Notes under the pieces: model-generated
What the model was told of the DNA's origin: nothing
Database searches by the model: none
What the model saw: the letters and a program-made list of their open reading frames with translations, nothing else
NCBI GenBank assembly: GCA_001897155.1
Contig: MKSF01000021.1
Coordinates: 21,652 to 85,651 of the forward strand
From: Bacteroidetes bacterium 47-18
GTDB lineage: Bacteria > Bacteroidota > Bacteroidia > Chitinophagales > Chitinophagaceae
Direction of reading: 5' to 3'
Length of the DNA stretch: 64,000 nt
In this document: piece by piece, positions 35,591 through 45,834 of the stretch
How the letters are laid out: every line of letters starts with the position of its first letter
Numbering within the stretch: the first letter of the stretch is position 1
Translations under genes and position numbers: made by a program

Positions 35591-36871
35591 ATGCAGGAAA
35601 AGATCATTATAGTCGGTGCCGGTTTTGCCGGTCTGCATCTGGCCAAGCAGCTCCAGAATACCCATAATGAGGTCATGCTGATCGATAAACATAACTATCA
35701 CCAGTTCCAGCCGCTGTTCTACCAGGTAGCTACGGCCCGTATTGAGCCCAGCAGCATCTCCTTCCCGCTCCGGAAGGTCTTCCAGCGCTCCCGTAATATC
35801 AGCATCAGGATCGCGGAAGTACAGCATATTGACAGCGCACAGCAAACCTTACATACCAATATAGGCCCTTTTAACTATACCAGGCTCATCATAGCTACGG
35901 GATGCACCACCAACTTCTTCGGCAATAAGGCTATCGAGGCCTATGCTTTCCCGATGAAATCAACACCCGAAGCCCTGACCCTCCGGAACAGGATATTATC
36001 CAACTTCGAAAAGGCGCTCTCTGCCGCACCGGAAGAAATGGAAGGCATCATGAACATCGTGGTGGTGGGCGGCGGGCCTACCGGCGTGGAGCTGGCCGGC
36101 AGCCTGGCGGAAATGAAGACCAAGATATTGCCCAAGGACTATCCTGATATGGATTTCAGCAGGCTCAACATCTTCCTGCTGGAAGGCAGCAATACCCTGC
36201 TGGGACCGATGTCCGAAGTATCCAGGCGCAAAGCAAAAGAGTATTTGGAAGCCCTGGGCGTAAAAGTATGCCTCCAGACGCTGGTAGAAGCCTATGACGG
36301 CCATACCATTTCCCTCAAAGGCAACGGCACCATCGTGTCCGACAACCTTATCTGGGCGGCAGGCGTATCGGGCAATCTCATCAAGGGACTTGAAAAGGCC
36401 ACCATACAGCGCGGCAACAGGATCGTGGTGGACCGCTATAATAAAGTAGTGGGCTATGATAATATCTTCGCGGTGGGCGACATCGCCTTTATGGAAACCC
36501 CGCTCTACCCCAACGGCCACCCTCAGGTCGCGAATGTGGCCATCAACCAGGGCAAGCTGCTGGCCCAAAATATAAAGAAATACCCGGACCGGCCGAATAG
36601 CTGGAAAATGTTTGAATACAAGGACCCGGGGTCTATGGCCACGGTCGGGAAAAGGAAAGCGGTAGTGGACCTGCCGAGCTTCAGCTTCCAGGGCAGAATG
36701 GCCTGGTTCACCTGGATGTTCCTCCACCTGATGCTCATCCTCAGCGTCCGGAACAAATTATTTATATTCATTAACTGGGCCATCAGCTATTTCACCAATG
36801 ACACTACGCTGAGGCTTATACTCCATCCTTCCAGGCGGCAGGTAGAATTACTGGACAATCAACCGGAATAA
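35591..36871 (+). CDS. ndh: Type II NADH dehydrogenase-like FAD oxidoreductase
   Basis: It has 426 residues. The FAD motif IVGAGFAGLHLAKQL is at the N-terminus, the NADH motif VVVGGGPTGVELAGSLAE near residue 160, and AVGDIAF supplies the second FAD contact. The C-terminal amphipathic segment (WMFLHLMLILSVRNKLFIFINW) would bind the membrane, as in NDH-2, which feeds electrons to quinone without proton pumping. The VOC gene starts 4 bp later. Confidence 0.92.
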   Translation: MQEKIIIVGAGFAGLHLAKQLQNTHNEVMLIDKHNYHQFQPLFYQVATARIEPSSISFPLRKVFQRSRNISIRIAEVQHIDSAQQTLHTNIGPFNYTRLIIATGCTTNFFGNKAIEAYAFPMKSTPEALTLRNRILSNFEKALSAAPEEMEGIMNIVVVGGGPTGVELAGSLAEMKTKILPKDYPDMDFSRLNIFLLEGSNTLLGPMSEVSRRKAKEYLEALGVKVCLQTLVEAYDGHTISLKGNGTIVSDNLIWAAGVSGNLIKGLEKATIQRGNRIVVDRYNKVVGYDNIFAVGDIAFMETPLYPNGHPQVANVAINQGKLLAQNIKKYPDRPNSWKMFEYKDPGSMATVGKRKAVVDLPSFSFQGRMAWFTWMFLHLMLILSVRNKLFIFINWAISYFTNDTTLRLILHPSRRQVELLDNQPE

Positions 36872-36874
36872 GCT

Positions 36875-37312
36875 ATGGTACCTGACGGCAGAGATATACC
36901 CGGTGTATGCCCGTTCTATATCACGGACGATGTGGAAGGGTTCATTGACTTTTGTAGGACGTGGCTGCAGGGGCAGGTAGCGCACCTGCTAACGGACCAG
37001 GCCACCGGTACGGCCAGGTATGCGGAAATAAAGGTCGGAGAAAGCCTGCTGATGGTCACCAGGACCGGGAACAGCCTGGCAGCCACCCGGAACCATACAA
37101 TGGTGAGCGTGGAGGACTGCGTCTCCCTGTACGGGCGTGCCGTGGCAGCCGGTGTGGTGTCCGTACAGGCCCCTGTCTCCGTCCACCATTCGGGCGAGAC
37201 CTATGCCGGCATAGCGGACGGCTGCGGTAATGTCTGGTGGCTCAGCACACGGACAGAGCGGCTGAGCTACCGGGAGCAGCAGGAAAGATACCAGCAAAAA
37301 AGACAGCCCTGA
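36875..37312 (+). CDS. VOC-superfamily (glyoxalase/PhnB-like) protein
   Basis: At 145 residues it has the beta-alpha-beta-beta-beta VOC fold: VCPFYITDDVEGFIDFCRTWL, ARYAEIKVGESLLMVT, then the second half ending YAGIADGCGNVWWLSTRTERLS, typical of PhnB-like members. Metal ligands and substrate are uncertain. It follows ndh by 3 bp and is probably cotranscribed. Confidence 0.85.
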   Translation: MVPDGRDIPGVCPFYITDDVEGFIDFCRTWLQGQVAHLLTDQATGTARYAEIKVGESLLMVTRTGNSLAATRNHTMVSVEDCVSLYGRAVAAGVVSVQAPVSVHHSGETYAGIADGCGNVWWLSTRTERLSYREQQERYQQKRQP

Positions 37313-37325
37313 GGGACTGTCTTTT
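37298..37325. terminator. Bidirectional terminator between the VOC gene and rpe
   Basis: AAAAGACAGCCCT (37298-37310) pairs with AGGGACTGTCTTTT (37312-37325), with A/T-rich ends on both strands. The stem overlaps the last codons of the VOC gene. Confidence 0.75.
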
Positions 37326-37363
37326 AGTATTTTATACCGGTATCGGGAGCAGGGCTGCCGTTA

Positions 37364-38017
37364 TCAGGAAAGGGTCTTTTTCAGGCGGGAGATCGTATCG
37401 ACCGGCGCGGTGGCGTTAAATACCGTATTGCCTGCCACCAGCACATCGGCGCCTGCTGCTATAATGGTCGCCGCATTGTCCAGGGTCACGCCGCCGTCTA
37501 TCTCTATCAGCGCGCTGCTGCCGGATGCGAGGATCATCTGCTTAAGCTGCTCGATCTTTTTCAAGGTATGCGGAATGAATTTCTGGCCGCCAAAGCCGGG
37601 GTTGACAGACATCAGGCACACCAAGTCGATATCCGCGATCACATCTTCCAGCAGGTGCACCGGGGTATGGGGATTGACCGCCACGCCCGCTTTCATACCT
37701 TCGTTATGAATGGTCTGGATAGTACGGTGCAGGTGAGGGGACGCTTCTATATGAACAGACAGGATATCAGCGCCGGCCCGGGCAAATTCCGTAACATACT
37801 TTTCCGGCTCCAGTATCATAAGGTGCACATCCAGCACTTTCTTTGCCTTGCTGTGTATCGCCTGTATCACCGGCAGCCCGAAACTGATATTGGGAACAAA
37901 ACGGCCATCCATTACATCCAGGTGAAACCAGTCGGCCTCACTGTTATTGATCATTTCTATTTCGTCTTCCAGTCGTAGAAAATCTGCGGAAAGCAAGGAC
38001 GGAGCTATAAGTGCCAT
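37364..38017 (-). CDS. rpe: Ribulose-phosphate 3-epimerase
   Basis: Rpe interconverts ribulose-5-P and xylulose-5-P. The 217-residue TIM barrel carries IAPSLLSADFLRL, WFHLDVMDGRFVPNISFG (metal ligands), LMSVNPGFGGQKF and EIDGGVTLDNA. It lies 38 bp downstream of the ferredoxin gene on the same strand. Confidence 0.97.
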   Translation of the reverse strand: MALIAPSLLSADFLRLEDEIEMINNSEADWFHLDVMDGRFVPNISFGLPVIQAIHSKAKKVLDVHLMILEPEKYVTEFARAGADILSVHIEASPHLHRTIQTIHNEGMKAGVAVNPHTPVHLLEDVIADIDLVCLMSVNPGFGGQKFIPHTLKKIEQLKQMILASGSSALIEIDGGVTLDNAATIIAAGADVLVAGNTVFNATAPVDTISRLKKTLS

Positions 38018-38055
38018 ATTAAATCTGTTTGGTTAGGTATGAGGTGTGAAGGTTA

Positions 38056-38403
38056 TTAAATGTGCATTTTCTCTTTTTTCTCCAGCAATGCTTCTACGGT
38101 CTCTACATACATTTCATCCGGCACACAGCAATCCACCGGGCATACGGCAGCGCATTGCGGCTCCTCGTGGAAACCCTGGCATTCCGTACATTTATCCGGA
38201 ACAATATAATAGACATCTATCGCTACGGGATCGTGGGGGCTGGACGCATCGGTTGTCGCACCATTCATCAATACATATGCTCCGTTGACGTTGGTACCAT
38301 CTGCCATTTTCCATTCCACGCCGCCTTCATAGATCGCATTATTCGGGCATTCCGGTTCGCAGGCTCCGCAATTGATACATTCATCTGTTATTTTAATAGC
38401 CAT
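38056..38403 (-). CDS. Two-[4Fe-4S] ferredoxin
   Basis: The 115-residue protein has two cluster motifs: [19 protein letters not shown] near residue 11 and [22 protein letters not shown] near residue 75, giving a YfhL-like 8Fe-8S ferredoxin with an insertion. It is divergent from the acyl-CoA reductase gene, a pairing often found in Bacteroidota; electron transfer to that pathway is inference. Confidence 0.93.
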   Translation of the reverse strand: MAIKITDECINCGACEPECPNNAIYEGGVEWKMADGTNVNGAYVLMNGATTDASSPHDPVAIDVYYIVPDKCTECQGFHEEPQCAAVCPVDCCVPDEMYVETVEALLEKKEKMHI

Positions 38404-38512
38404 TGTGAAATAAAATTTGTTAAGTAAGTATAATTACTTTGAATTTTTTGAATAATTATTAGTTTTTACGCCAGCAAAGTTACAATTTCGCGTTCATAAA
38501 ATCTAATGGAAT

Positions 38513-39562
38513 ATGTTTACCATTTCTAAAAGAACGAATGCCGTCTGCGGCCTGGCAGCAGCCTTTGACAGTCATGACGAAACCTGGAAAAAGGTGCGGG
38601 AAGAGGCTCACAGGGCCAACGGCTGGTTCACGGTGGCATACATTGACCTTGCAGTACAACATATCGTTAACCGGTTCCTGGACAGGACCCTCCTGGAAGC
38701 ATGGCTCCTGCAGTATCCTGACCTCTCCCGGAAATTCCCGGAGCACCAGTCCCTGACGGTCGGCATTGTAATGGCAGGCAATATCCCGCTTGTGGGATTC
38801 CATGATTTCCTGGCCGCGTTCCTGGCCGGCTTTAAGGTCAGAATGAAGCTCTCTTCCAAAGACACCGTACTCTGGAATTATATATACGGCTACCTGTCTG
38901 ATCAGTATCCTGAGTTCCGGGATACGGTGGCCATAGTACCGATGCTGAAGGACTGCGATGCCTACATTGCCACCGGCAGCAACAATACCTCCCGCTACTT
39001 TGAGCAGTATTTCGGCCGCTACCCGCATATCATCCGTAAGAACAGGACTTCCGTAGCCGTCCTGACAGGACAGGAAACGGACGCGGAGCTGCAGGCGCTC
39101 GAAAGCAGCATCAACACCTATTTCGGGCTGGGCTGCAGGAATATTTCAAAGATATATGTGCCTGAGGGCTATGATTTTGAGCACTTCATCGCTAAAACAA
39201 AGCACCACATCTGGCAGCGGGACCATAACAAATACAAGAACAATTACGACTACCAGCTGGCCATGTACATCCTGAACAAGGTGCAGTACATGAGCAATGA
39301 AGCAACGCTTTTCGTGGAGAACAGGGAAATATACGCCCCGGTCAGCGTGGTGCATTATGAATATTACGACAGGCAGGAAACCATCTACCCCGACCTGAAC
39401 AGGTCAGAGGTCCTGCAATGCATAGAAACCGCGGCGGCAAACCTGCCCGTGCTGCAGGCCCATACCACCGTACCGGTCATTCCCCTGGGCAGCAGCCAGT
39501 CTCCCGGCCTGACGGATTATGCAGATAATGTAGATACTATGGCATTTTTATCGGCCCTTTGA
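38513..39562 (+). CDS. LuxC-like acyl-CoA reductase
   Basis: At 349 residues it is the Bacteroidota form of the acyl-CoA reductase family. The NAD-binding stretch includes VGIVMAGNIPLVGFHDFLAAFLAGF, and the catalytic cysteine lies in NTYFGLGCRNISKIYVPEG. It would reduce acyl-CoA to aldehyde. It starts 110 bp from the divergent ferredoxin. pyrD follows 16 bp downstream but has its own -7 box. Confidence 0.88.
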   Translation: MFTISKRTNAVCGLAAAFDSHDETWKKVREEAHRANGWFTVAYIDLAVQHIVNRFLDRTLLEAWLLQYPDLSRKFPEHQSLTVGIVMAGNIPLVGFHDFLAAFLAGFKVRMKLSSKDTVLWNYIYGYLSDQYPEFRDTVAIVPMLKDCDAYIATGSNNTSRYFEQYFGRYPHIIRKNRTSVAVLTGQETDAELQALESSINTYFGLGCRNISKIYVPEGYDFEHFIAKTKHHIWQRDHNKYKNNYDYQLAMYILNKVQYMSNEATLFVENREIYAPVSVVHYEYYDRQETIYPDLNRSEVLQCIETAAANLPVLQAHTTVPVIPLGSSQSPGLTDYADNVDTMAFLSAL

Positions 39563-39563
39563 T

Positions 39564-39571
39564 TAATTTTG
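39564..39571 (+). promoter_or_regulatory. -7 box before pyrD
   Basis: TAATTTTG fits TAnnTTTG and ends 7 bp before the pyrD ATG, so a near-leaderless transcript is possible even though the upstream gene is close. Confidence 0.35.
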
Positions 39572-39578
39572 TGACGCT

Positions 39579-40616
39579 ATGTACAATCTTATTAAACGCA
39601 TACTCTTCAGAAAACCGCCGGAAGAAGCGCATTACTGGACCATGACCCAACTGCAAAGAGCTTACCGGATGGGTTTTATGAGACGGATACTGAAGAAACA
39701 ATTCGCTACCGGGCGCACGGACCTGTCACAGACCATCTGGGGCATTACCTTCAAAAATCCCGTAGGACTGGCAGCAGGCTTCGACAAGGATGCCAAGTTC
39801 ATTAACGAGCTGGATATGCTGGGCTTCGGCTTTATAGAGATCGGTACGCTCACACCCCGGCCGCAGGACGGCAATCCCAGGCCCAGGCTGTTCCGACTGC
39901 CGGAAGACGAAGCACTGATCAACAGGATGGGGTTCAACAATGAAGGAGTGGCGGCAGCGGTGCAGCGGCTGAAAAATACCAACCGGAATATCGTGGTAGG
40001 CGGCAATATCGGCAAGAACAAAGTGACGCCCAATGAAAACGCGGACGATGACTATATCAAATGTTTCGAGGCACTGCACGATGTGGTGGACTATTTCACC
40101 GTCAATGTCAGCAGCCCCAATACGCCCAACCTCCGCGCCCTGCAGGACAAGGAACCGCTGGAAAAGCTGCTCCACAGCCTTGTACAGCTCAATCGTAAGA
40201 AAGCCGCACCCAAACCTATCCTGCTCAAGATAGCGCCTGACCTTAATGACAGCCAGCTGGACGATATCATAGCGATCGTAAAAAATACCGGCATAGACGG
40301 CATTGTGGCTACCAATACCACCATCTCCCGTGAAGGACTGAGAACGGACGCTGCCACCGTCAGCGAGATAGGCGCCGGCGGACTCAGCGGCAAGCCTGTA
40401 AAAGAACGCGCCACGGAAGTGATCAGGTACCTGCACCGGCATTCCGGCGGCAGCATACCTATTATAGCCGTAGGCGGCATACAGACCGCACAGGACGCAC
40501 AGGAGAAGCTGGATGCGGGCGCGTCACTGGTACAGGTATATACCGGCTTTATCTATGAAGGCCCGTATATCGTAAAGAATATCTGCAATGGCATTACGCT
40601 TCCCAAAAGATCATAG
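39579..40616 (+). CDS. pyrD: Dihydroorotate dehydrogenase (quinone), class 2
   Basis: PyrD has 345 residues. The N-terminal helix ([22 protein letters not shown]) anchors the enzyme to the membrane as in class 2. [31 protein letters not shown] binds FMN, and the catalytic serine is in [11 protein letters not shown]. It oxidises dihydroorotate to orotate, passing electrons to quinone. Confidence 0.96.
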   Translation: MYNLIKRILFRKPPEEAHYWTMTQLQRAYRMGFMRRILKKQFATGRTDLSQTIWGITFKNPVGLAAGFDKDAKFINELDMLGFGFIEIGTLTPRPQDGNPRPRLFRLPEDEALINRMGFNNEGVAAAVQRLKNTNRNIVVGGNIGKNKVTPNENADDDYIKCFEALHDVVDYFTVNVSSPNTPNLRALQDKEPLEKLLHSLVQLNRKKAAPKPILLKIAPDLNDSQLDDIIAIVKNTGIDGIVATNTTISREGLRTDAATVSEIGAGGLSGKPVKERATEVIRYLHRHSGGSIPIIAVGGIQTAQDAQEKLDAGASLVQVYTGFIYEGPYIVKNICNGITLPKRS

Positions 40617-40690
40617 GATAGTATAATAACCGGCTATCTATATGTAAGCAGACAATCCATTATATGGAAGCTGTCAGGGATAAGCCACAA

Positions 40691-40805
40691 AGAGATGCCT
40701 CACATCCGTTCGAAATGACCAGGCAGGCTGTAGTACTTTGGGGCAGTAAAAGCATTCTATGGCCTACAGAGCACACAATTTCCAGCGAAACATACCTGTA
40801 ATAAC
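40691..40805. repeat. Dispersed intergenic repeat (family 2), long copy
   Basis: The core CTCACATCCGTTCGAAATGA and the following roughly 100 bp match the copy at 4675-4790 with scattered differences and share the CTGTAATAA end. Confidence 0.65.
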
Positions 40806-40831
40806 AATAGTCATTTTATACTATTTTTCCC

Positions 40832-40960
40832 GGAGGAACTGCCTGCAAGGGTCTTCATCCGGGCGAAACGGACTGTAGCAGGGAACTATGCCCAGCGGCG
40901 CTGAATTACTTTCTGATCTGTTGATTATGAGATCTTGCTCCGCAGGAGAGCAGTTCCTCC
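40832..40960. repeat. Segment bounded by 11-bp inverted repeats
   Basis: GGAGGAACTGC (40832-40842) and GCAGTTCCTCC (40950-40960) are perfect inverted repeats about 107 bp apart. A second imperfect inverted pair (ATCCGGGCGAAACG near 40858 and CGTTTCAGCCGGGAT near 40970) is offset from it. No open frame lies inside. It could be a MITE-like element or a large RNA hairpin. Confidence 0.5.
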
Positions 40961-41077
40961 AGGTCGCTACGTTTCAGCCGGGATGACGTATAAAGACAAC
41001 CTCTTTTTATCGGCACACTCATCACAAAAAAACCGCCCCCCTTACCGGGAGACGGCTATCTGCATGGCGTTTCTTCT

Positions 41078-43678
41078 TTACTGCCCGTTCCTTACTACCA
41101 CAACGCCATCAAATACATCAATGATCACTTCTTTTTCCTTATCTATATCGCCTGCAATGATCTTTTTACTCAGCAGATTAATGATCTCTTTCTGGATCAG
41201 CCTTTTCAAGGGCCTTGCACCGAACTGCGGATCATAGCCGTGCTTCGCAAAGAAGTCCAGGGCATAATCTGTAAAAGTAATATGGATACCCTGCTCTTCC
41301 ACCCGTTTCTTCAGGTCGTCCAACTGTATCCTGATGATACCCCTCAGGTCGGCACGGGACAGGGGCCTGAACATCACCACTTCATCTATACGGTTGATGA
41401 ACTCGGGCCGTAGCGTTGTACGCAGCAGCTGCATCAGCTCATCTTTCGTATTGTCCACCACCTGTTCGATATCATCACCTTCCTTCAGGTTATCAAAATG
41501 CTCCTGGATGATATGGGACCCGAGGTTGGAGGTCATAATGATAATGGTATTTTTAAAGTTCACCACCCTTCCCTTGTTATCCGTCAGGCGACCGTCGTCC
41601 AGTACCTGCAGCAGGACATTGAACACATCAGGATGCGCTTTTTCTATCTCGTCCAGCAACACCACGCTGTATGGCTTACGGCGTACGGCTTCGGTGAGCT
41701 GACCGCCTTCATCATATCCCACATATCCCGGAGGCGCACCTATCAGGCGGCTTACGGTATGCTTTTCCTGGTATTCGGACATATCGATCCGGGTCATCAT
41801 CGTTTCATCATCAAAGAGGCATTCCGCCAGCGCTTTGGCCAGCTCGGTCTTACCCACACCGGTAGTACCCAGGAAGATGAACGAACCGATAGGTCGCCTG
41901 GCGTCCTGCAAGCCGGCCCGGCTGCGCCTGATGGCATCGGAAACCGCTTCAATAGCCTCATCCTGTCCTACCACCCGCTTGTGCAGCTCATCCTCCAGCG
42001 TCAGCAGCTTCATCCTTTCGCTCTGCACCATCCGCTGTACGGGAATGCCCGTAGCTTTGGCCACATTTTCCGCTATATCTTCCGCATCCACTTCCTCTTT
42101 CATCAGGCGTTTTTCTGATATTTCATCCAGTTGCGCCGTATAATCTGCTATGGTCTTTTCCTCTTCCTTGATCTTGCCGTAACGGATCTCCGCTACCTTA
42201 CCGTAATCGCCGTCCCTTTCCGCTCTCTCCGCATCTGTTTTAAACTGCTCTATCCTGGCTTTAGCTTCCTGTATCTTGTTCACTATATCTTTTTCTTCCT
42301 GCCACTTGGCTTTAAGCGTATCTCTTGCTACGGCCAGGTTAGCGATATCGGTATTCAGCGATTTCAGCTTTACCTCATCATTTTCGCGCTTGATCGCTTC
42401 GCGTTCTATCTCCAACTGGCGGATCCTTCTTTCCAGCTCATCCAGCTCCTCGGGCATGGAGTTCATTTCCAGCTTCAGCTTGGCTGCGCTTTCATCTATC
42501 AGGTCAATGGCCTTATCCGGCAGAAAGCGGTCGGTAATATACCTGCTGGACAGCTCCACGGCGGCAATAATAGCCTCGTCCTTGATACGGACATGGTGGT
42601 GGGTTTCGTATTTATCTTTCAGTCCCCTCAGGATAGAGATGGCATCTTCCACGCTGGGCTCATCCACCATTACTTTCTGGAAGCGGCGTTCCAGGGCCTT
42701 ATCCTTTTCAAAATACTTCTGGTATTCATTCAGCGTGGTGGCTCCTATGGCGCGGAGCTCTCCCCTTGCCAGGGCAGGCTTCAGTATATTGGCAGCATCC
42801 ATAGCGCCTTCTCCGCCGCCGGCGCCCACCAGGGTATGGATCTCATCAATGAACAATATAATCCCGCCTTCGCTGTCCGTTACTTCCTTTACCACACCTT
42901 TCAGACGCTCTTCAAACTCTCCCTTATACTTGGCGCCTGCTATCAGCTGCCCCATATCCAGGGAATAGATCACCTTGGATTTCAGGTTTTCGGGCACATC
43001 ACCGTTGATGATCCGGTGCGCCAGACCTTCAATGATTGCGGTCTTACCTACACCCGGCTCACCTACCAGTATAGGGTTGTTCTTGGAACGGCGGGACAGG
43101 ATATGCAGCGTCCTCCGGATCTCTTCATCACGACCGATCACAGGGTCCAGCTTACCGCTGGCGGCCAGCTCATTCAGGTTCTTGGCATACTTGTTCAGGG
43201 CATTGTAAGAGGCGGAAGCTGTCTGGGAGTCTACCGTCGAGCCTTTTCGCAGGTCTTTGATAGCTGCCACCAGCCCTTTATCGGTCAGCCCGGCGTCTTT
43301 CAGCAGGTTCGCCACACTGTCATTACCTCTCAGCAGGGACAATAACAGATGTTCCGGGGCCACAAATTCATCACCGAATTCTTTTAAGGTGGTGCTCGCC
43401 CTTAATACCGCGTTGTTCGCATCCCTGGAAATGCTCTGGCCCGGGTCTCCGCTACCCTGCTTAGGCAGCCTGGAGAGCTCTTCGGAGAGCTTTACCTGCA
43501 CCGTAGAGGGATTGGCATTGCTCTTTTTAAGGAGGTAGCTTGTGCTGCCGTCCTCGTCTTCCATCAGCACTTTCAGGATATGCGCCGTTTCAATATTGGG
43601 ATTGTCCAGGTTAAAGGCTTCCTGTTGCGCCTTGGCCAGCACTTCCTGTGCCTTTATAGTGAAATTACTTAAGTTCAT
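41078..43678 (-). CDS. clpB: ATP-dependent chaperone ClpB
   Basis: ClpB has 866 residues from Met at 43678 ([19 protein letters not shown]), the family start; the frame to 43744 adds 22 atypical residues. An N-domain is followed by NBD1 (Walker [16 protein letters not shown], Walker [17 protein letters not shown]), a long middle coiled-coil (about 400-525) and NBD2 (Walker [17 protein letters not shown], Walker [16 protein letters not shown]). It disaggregates proteins together with DnaK/DnaJ/GrpE. Confidence 0.97.
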   Translation of the reverse strand: MNLSNFTIKAQEVLAKAQQEAFNLDNPNIETAHILKVLMEDEDGSTSYLLKKSNANPSTVQVKLSEELSRLPKQGSGDPGQSISRDANNAVLRASTTLKEFGDEFVAPEHLLLSLLRGNDSVANLLKDAGLTDKGLVAAIKDLRKGSTVDSQTASASYNALNKYAKNLNELAASGKLDPVIGRDEEIRRTLHILSRRSKNNPILVGEPGVGKTAIIEGLAHRIINGDVPENLKSKVIYSLDMGQLIAGAKYKGEFEERLKGVVKEVTDSEGGIILFIDEIHTLVGAGGGEGAMDAANILKPALARGELRAIGATTLNEYQKYFEKDKALERRFQKVMVDEPSVEDAISILRGLKDKYETHHHVRIKDEAIIAAVELSSRYITDRFLPDKAIDLIDESAAKLKLEMNSMPEELDELERRIRQLEIEREAIKRENDEVKLKSLNTDIANLAVARDTLKAKWQEEKDIVNKIQEAKARIEQFKTDAERAERDGDYGKVAEIRYGKIKEEEKTIADYTAQLDEISEKRLMKEEVDAEDIAENVAKATGIPVQRMVQSERMKLLTLEDELHKRVVGQDEAIEAVSDAIRRSRAGLQDARRPIGSFIFLGTTGVGKTELAKALAECLFDDETMMTRIDMSEYQEKHTVSRLIGAPPGYVGYDEGGQLTEAVRRKPYSVVLLDEIEKAHPDVFNVLLQVLDDGRLTDNKGRVVNFKNTIIIMTSNLGSHIIQEHFDNLKEGDDIEQVVDNTKDELMQLLRTTLRPEFINRIDEVVMFRPLSRADLRGIIRIQLDDLKKRVEEQGIHITFTDYALDFFAKHGYDPQFGARPLKRLIQKEIINLLSKKIIAGDIDKEKEVIIDVFDGVVVVRNGQ

Positions 43679-44096
43679 AAGGGATATAATTTTTTGTTTT
43701 CGTTTTAAAAGTATATAAACAATACTATTCAAACCGTAAACCAAACTGATTTTCAGTACATTATGTCATAAAAACTCTACAGGCCGTGACTTTTTTTCCG
43801 GTATCTTTTATGCTGAAGGACAAATTAACAGGCTCCCGTTCAGGAACAGGACATTTCGTACTGACAACAATTACGTTTTGCGAAATGTTTAAACCCGGGA
43901 GACTGATACACATCAGGACGAGCATCTTTTAATAAATAATGATTTAAATCAATAATTAATATTTTTTTATAAAAAACACTGCAAAAAATTACCTAATTAA
44001 AGATTCTTATTACTTTTAGCATGCCGACAACTATTTACAACATACCGGCAGCAGAAACCTATATCGTGTCATCTCTTAAAAACAATATATACTCCA
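43679..44096. other. Intergenic interval of 418 bp between divergent genes
   Basis: It contains the clpB leader on one side and an AT-rich promoter region on the other. An 8-bp perfect inverted repeat ACATTTCG / CGAAATGT (43851-43858, 43881-43888) is nested in a looser CTCCCG / CGGGAG pairing. No gene is seen. Confidence 0.55.
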
Positions 44097-44558
44097 ATGA
44101 AAAAAATCTATGCTTTCGTCATTATTTTACTGGTCTCCTGCGTCTCCTTTAAAGGCAATGCGCAATGTGGGGTAGCTTCCAGGGAATTGCTGGGCAGCGT
44201 TTCCGCCATGACCGCGTACAACACGTACATAGTGATCGGCAGCTTCGCGGATATGTTTACACAGAAAGTTATTACAGCCAAGCAACTGTCGGACTACCTG
44301 GATGAACAGATACCTATGCTGACCACCGTAACTGAATCTTACGGCAAAGCGCTGCAAAATGATGCCAAATCCTACAGCGAGGACGACAAGCGCTTCATGA
44401 ACGAGTGTATCCATGCCCTGAATATGCTTGCTGCGGAAGCCAGGGCGCTCAGGCTGTACGCCGATGTTCAGAACGACAGCAACGCCAGTGAATACCAAAA
44501 GTACAGGAAAAAGGCCTGGAGCGCCATCAGTGACCTGCTGGGCCTGGAAGAAGAATAA
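44097..44558 (+). CDS. Hypothetical secreted protein
   Basis: The 153-residue protein has a signal peptide (MKKIYAFVIILLVSCVSFKGNAQ) and a helical mature part containing a single early Cys (CGVASRELLGS) and the helix TYIVIGSFADMFTQKVITAKQLSDYLDEQ. No known family is recognised. It ends in a perfect terminator. Confidence 0.6.
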   Translation: MKKIYAFVIILLVSCVSFKGNAQCGVASRELLGSVSAMTAYNTYIVIGSFADMFTQKVITAKQLSDYLDEQIPMLTTVTESYGKALQNDAKSYSEDDKRFMNECIHALNMLAAEARALRLYADVQNDSNASEYQKYRKKAWSAISDLLGLEEE

Positions 44559-44588
44559 AGCCGGCAAATGCGAACTGTTTATATTTTT

Positions 44589-44620
44589 ATGCCCCTATCA
44601 GTATTATTGATAGGGGCATA
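44589..44620 (+). terminator. Terminator after the secreted protein gene
   Basis: A 12-bp perfect stem ATGCCCCTATCA / TGATAGGGGCAT (44589-44600, 44608-44619) is surrounded by A/T. Confidence 0.85.
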
Positions 44621-44677
44621 AAATAAAGTAAAGGCCCCTACTGCCCGTTACCTGCCGCGTAGTTAATATTTTACTTT

Positions 44678-44685
44678 TACCTTTG
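44678..44685 (+). promoter_or_regulatory. -7 box of bshA promoter
   Basis: TACCTTTG matches TAnnTTTG and lies 18 bp before the bshA ATG. The alternative TTG start at 44683 is inside this box and so cannot be used. Confidence 0.5.
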
Positions 44686-44703
44686 AAAAAAACTACGCAA
44701 TAT

Positions 44704-45834
44704 ATGAGAATCGGAATAGTCTGCTATCCTACCTTCGGCGGCAGCGGCGTCATGGCTACGGAACTGGGGCTAGCGCTGGCTAAAAAAGGACACGAGATTC
44801 ATTTCATTACCTATAAGCAGCCTGTAAGGCTTAACGGGTTCCAGCCCAATGTTTACTTCCACGAAGTAAGCGTGCCGGCTTATCCCCTGTTTGATTTCCC
44901 TCCTTATGAGACCTCCCTGGCCAGCACTATTGTCAATGTATCGCTGAACCACCAGTTGGACCTGCTGCACGTGCACTATGCCATCCCGCATGCCTCATCG
45001 GCATACTTCGCCAAACAAATACTCAGAGAATACAACATCGACCTGCCGTTCATCACCACCCTTCATGGTACCGATATCACCCTTGTAGGCAGGGACAAAT
45101 CCTATACCCACATCGTTGACTTCTCCATCAACCAGTCGGATGCCGTCACCGCCGTTTCCGAAAACCTGAAAGCGGAAACCCTGAAGCACTTCTGTATACA
45201 AAAAGATATTCACGTCATTACCAACTTCATTGACCCGGGCCGTTTCCGCATACGCGAAAGCAAGCTGAACAAAAGCGTCTTTGCACCTAATGGAGAAAAG
45301 ATACTGGTCCACGTGTCCAACTTCAGGAAAGTGAAGCGCGTGGAAGATGTGATCAAGATCTTTGAAAAGGTCAACAAGGTCCTACCTTCCAAACTGCTCA
45401 TGATAGGCGACGGGCCGGAACGCCAGAGCGCAGAAGAAACCTGCCGCAGCCTGGGCATCTGCTCCGATATACGCTACCTGGGTAAGCAGGAGCAACTGGA
45501 AGAGATCCTCAGCCTTTCAGACCTCTTCCTGCTCACCTCCGAATATGAGAGCTTCGGGCTGGCGGCCCTGGAAGCTATGGCCTGCGGCATACCCATCATT
45601 ACAACCAATGCCGGCGGCCTTGTGGAAGTGAACAAAGACGGCTATTCAGGCTATCTCAGCGATGTCGGGGATGTGGAGAAGATGGCAGAGGACGCTATCA
45701 GCATCCTCAACGATGAAGAGACGCTGCTGCGCTTCAAGCAGAACGCGCTGGCGCAGGCCAACCTGTTCTCTATAGATAAGCTCCTGCCTCAATATGAAAA
45801 CCTCTATTTTGAAGTGACAGGAAAAACCAGCTAA
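44704..45834 (+). CDS. bshA: N-acetyl-alpha-D-glucosaminyl L-malate synthase (bacillithiol pathway)
   Basis: BshA makes GlcNAc-malate, the first bacillithiol intermediate. From ATG 44704 it has 376 residues (MRIGIVCYPTFGGSGVMATELG, the family N-terminus). GT4 motifs include VTAVSENLKAETL, ILVHVSNFRKVKRVEDVI and the nucleotide-sugar loop SEYESFGLAALEAMACGIPII. bshB/bshC are not in the window. It converges on the KAS gene, with stop codons overlapping by 4 bp. Confidence 0.92.
   Translation: MRIGIVCYPTFGGSGVMATELGLALAKKGHEIHFITYKQPVRLNGFQPNVYFHEVSVPAYPLFDFPPYETSLASTIVNVSLNHQLDLLHVHYAIPHASSAYFAKQILREYNIDLPFITTLHGTDITLVGRDKSYTHIVDFSINQSDAVTAVSENLKAETLKHFCIQKDIHVITNFIDPGRFRIRESKLNKSVFAPNGEKILVHVSNFRKVKRVEDVIKIFEKVNKVLPSKLLMIGDGPERQSAEETCRSLGICSDIRYLGKQEQLEEILSLSDLFLLTSEYESFGLAALEAMACGIPIITTNAGGLVEVNKDGYSGYLSDVGDVEKMAEDAISILNDEETLLRFKQNALAQANLFSIDKLLPQYENLYFEVTGKTS

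Larger units (their letters stand above)
40617..41077. other. Gene-poor, repeat-rich interval of 461 bp
   Basis: No gene is seen. The interval holds a long family 2 dispersed repeat (about 40691-40805) and a 130-bp segment bounded by an 11-bp perfect inverted repeat (40832-40842 and 40950-40960). It separates convergent pyrD and clpB. Confidence 0.7.
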
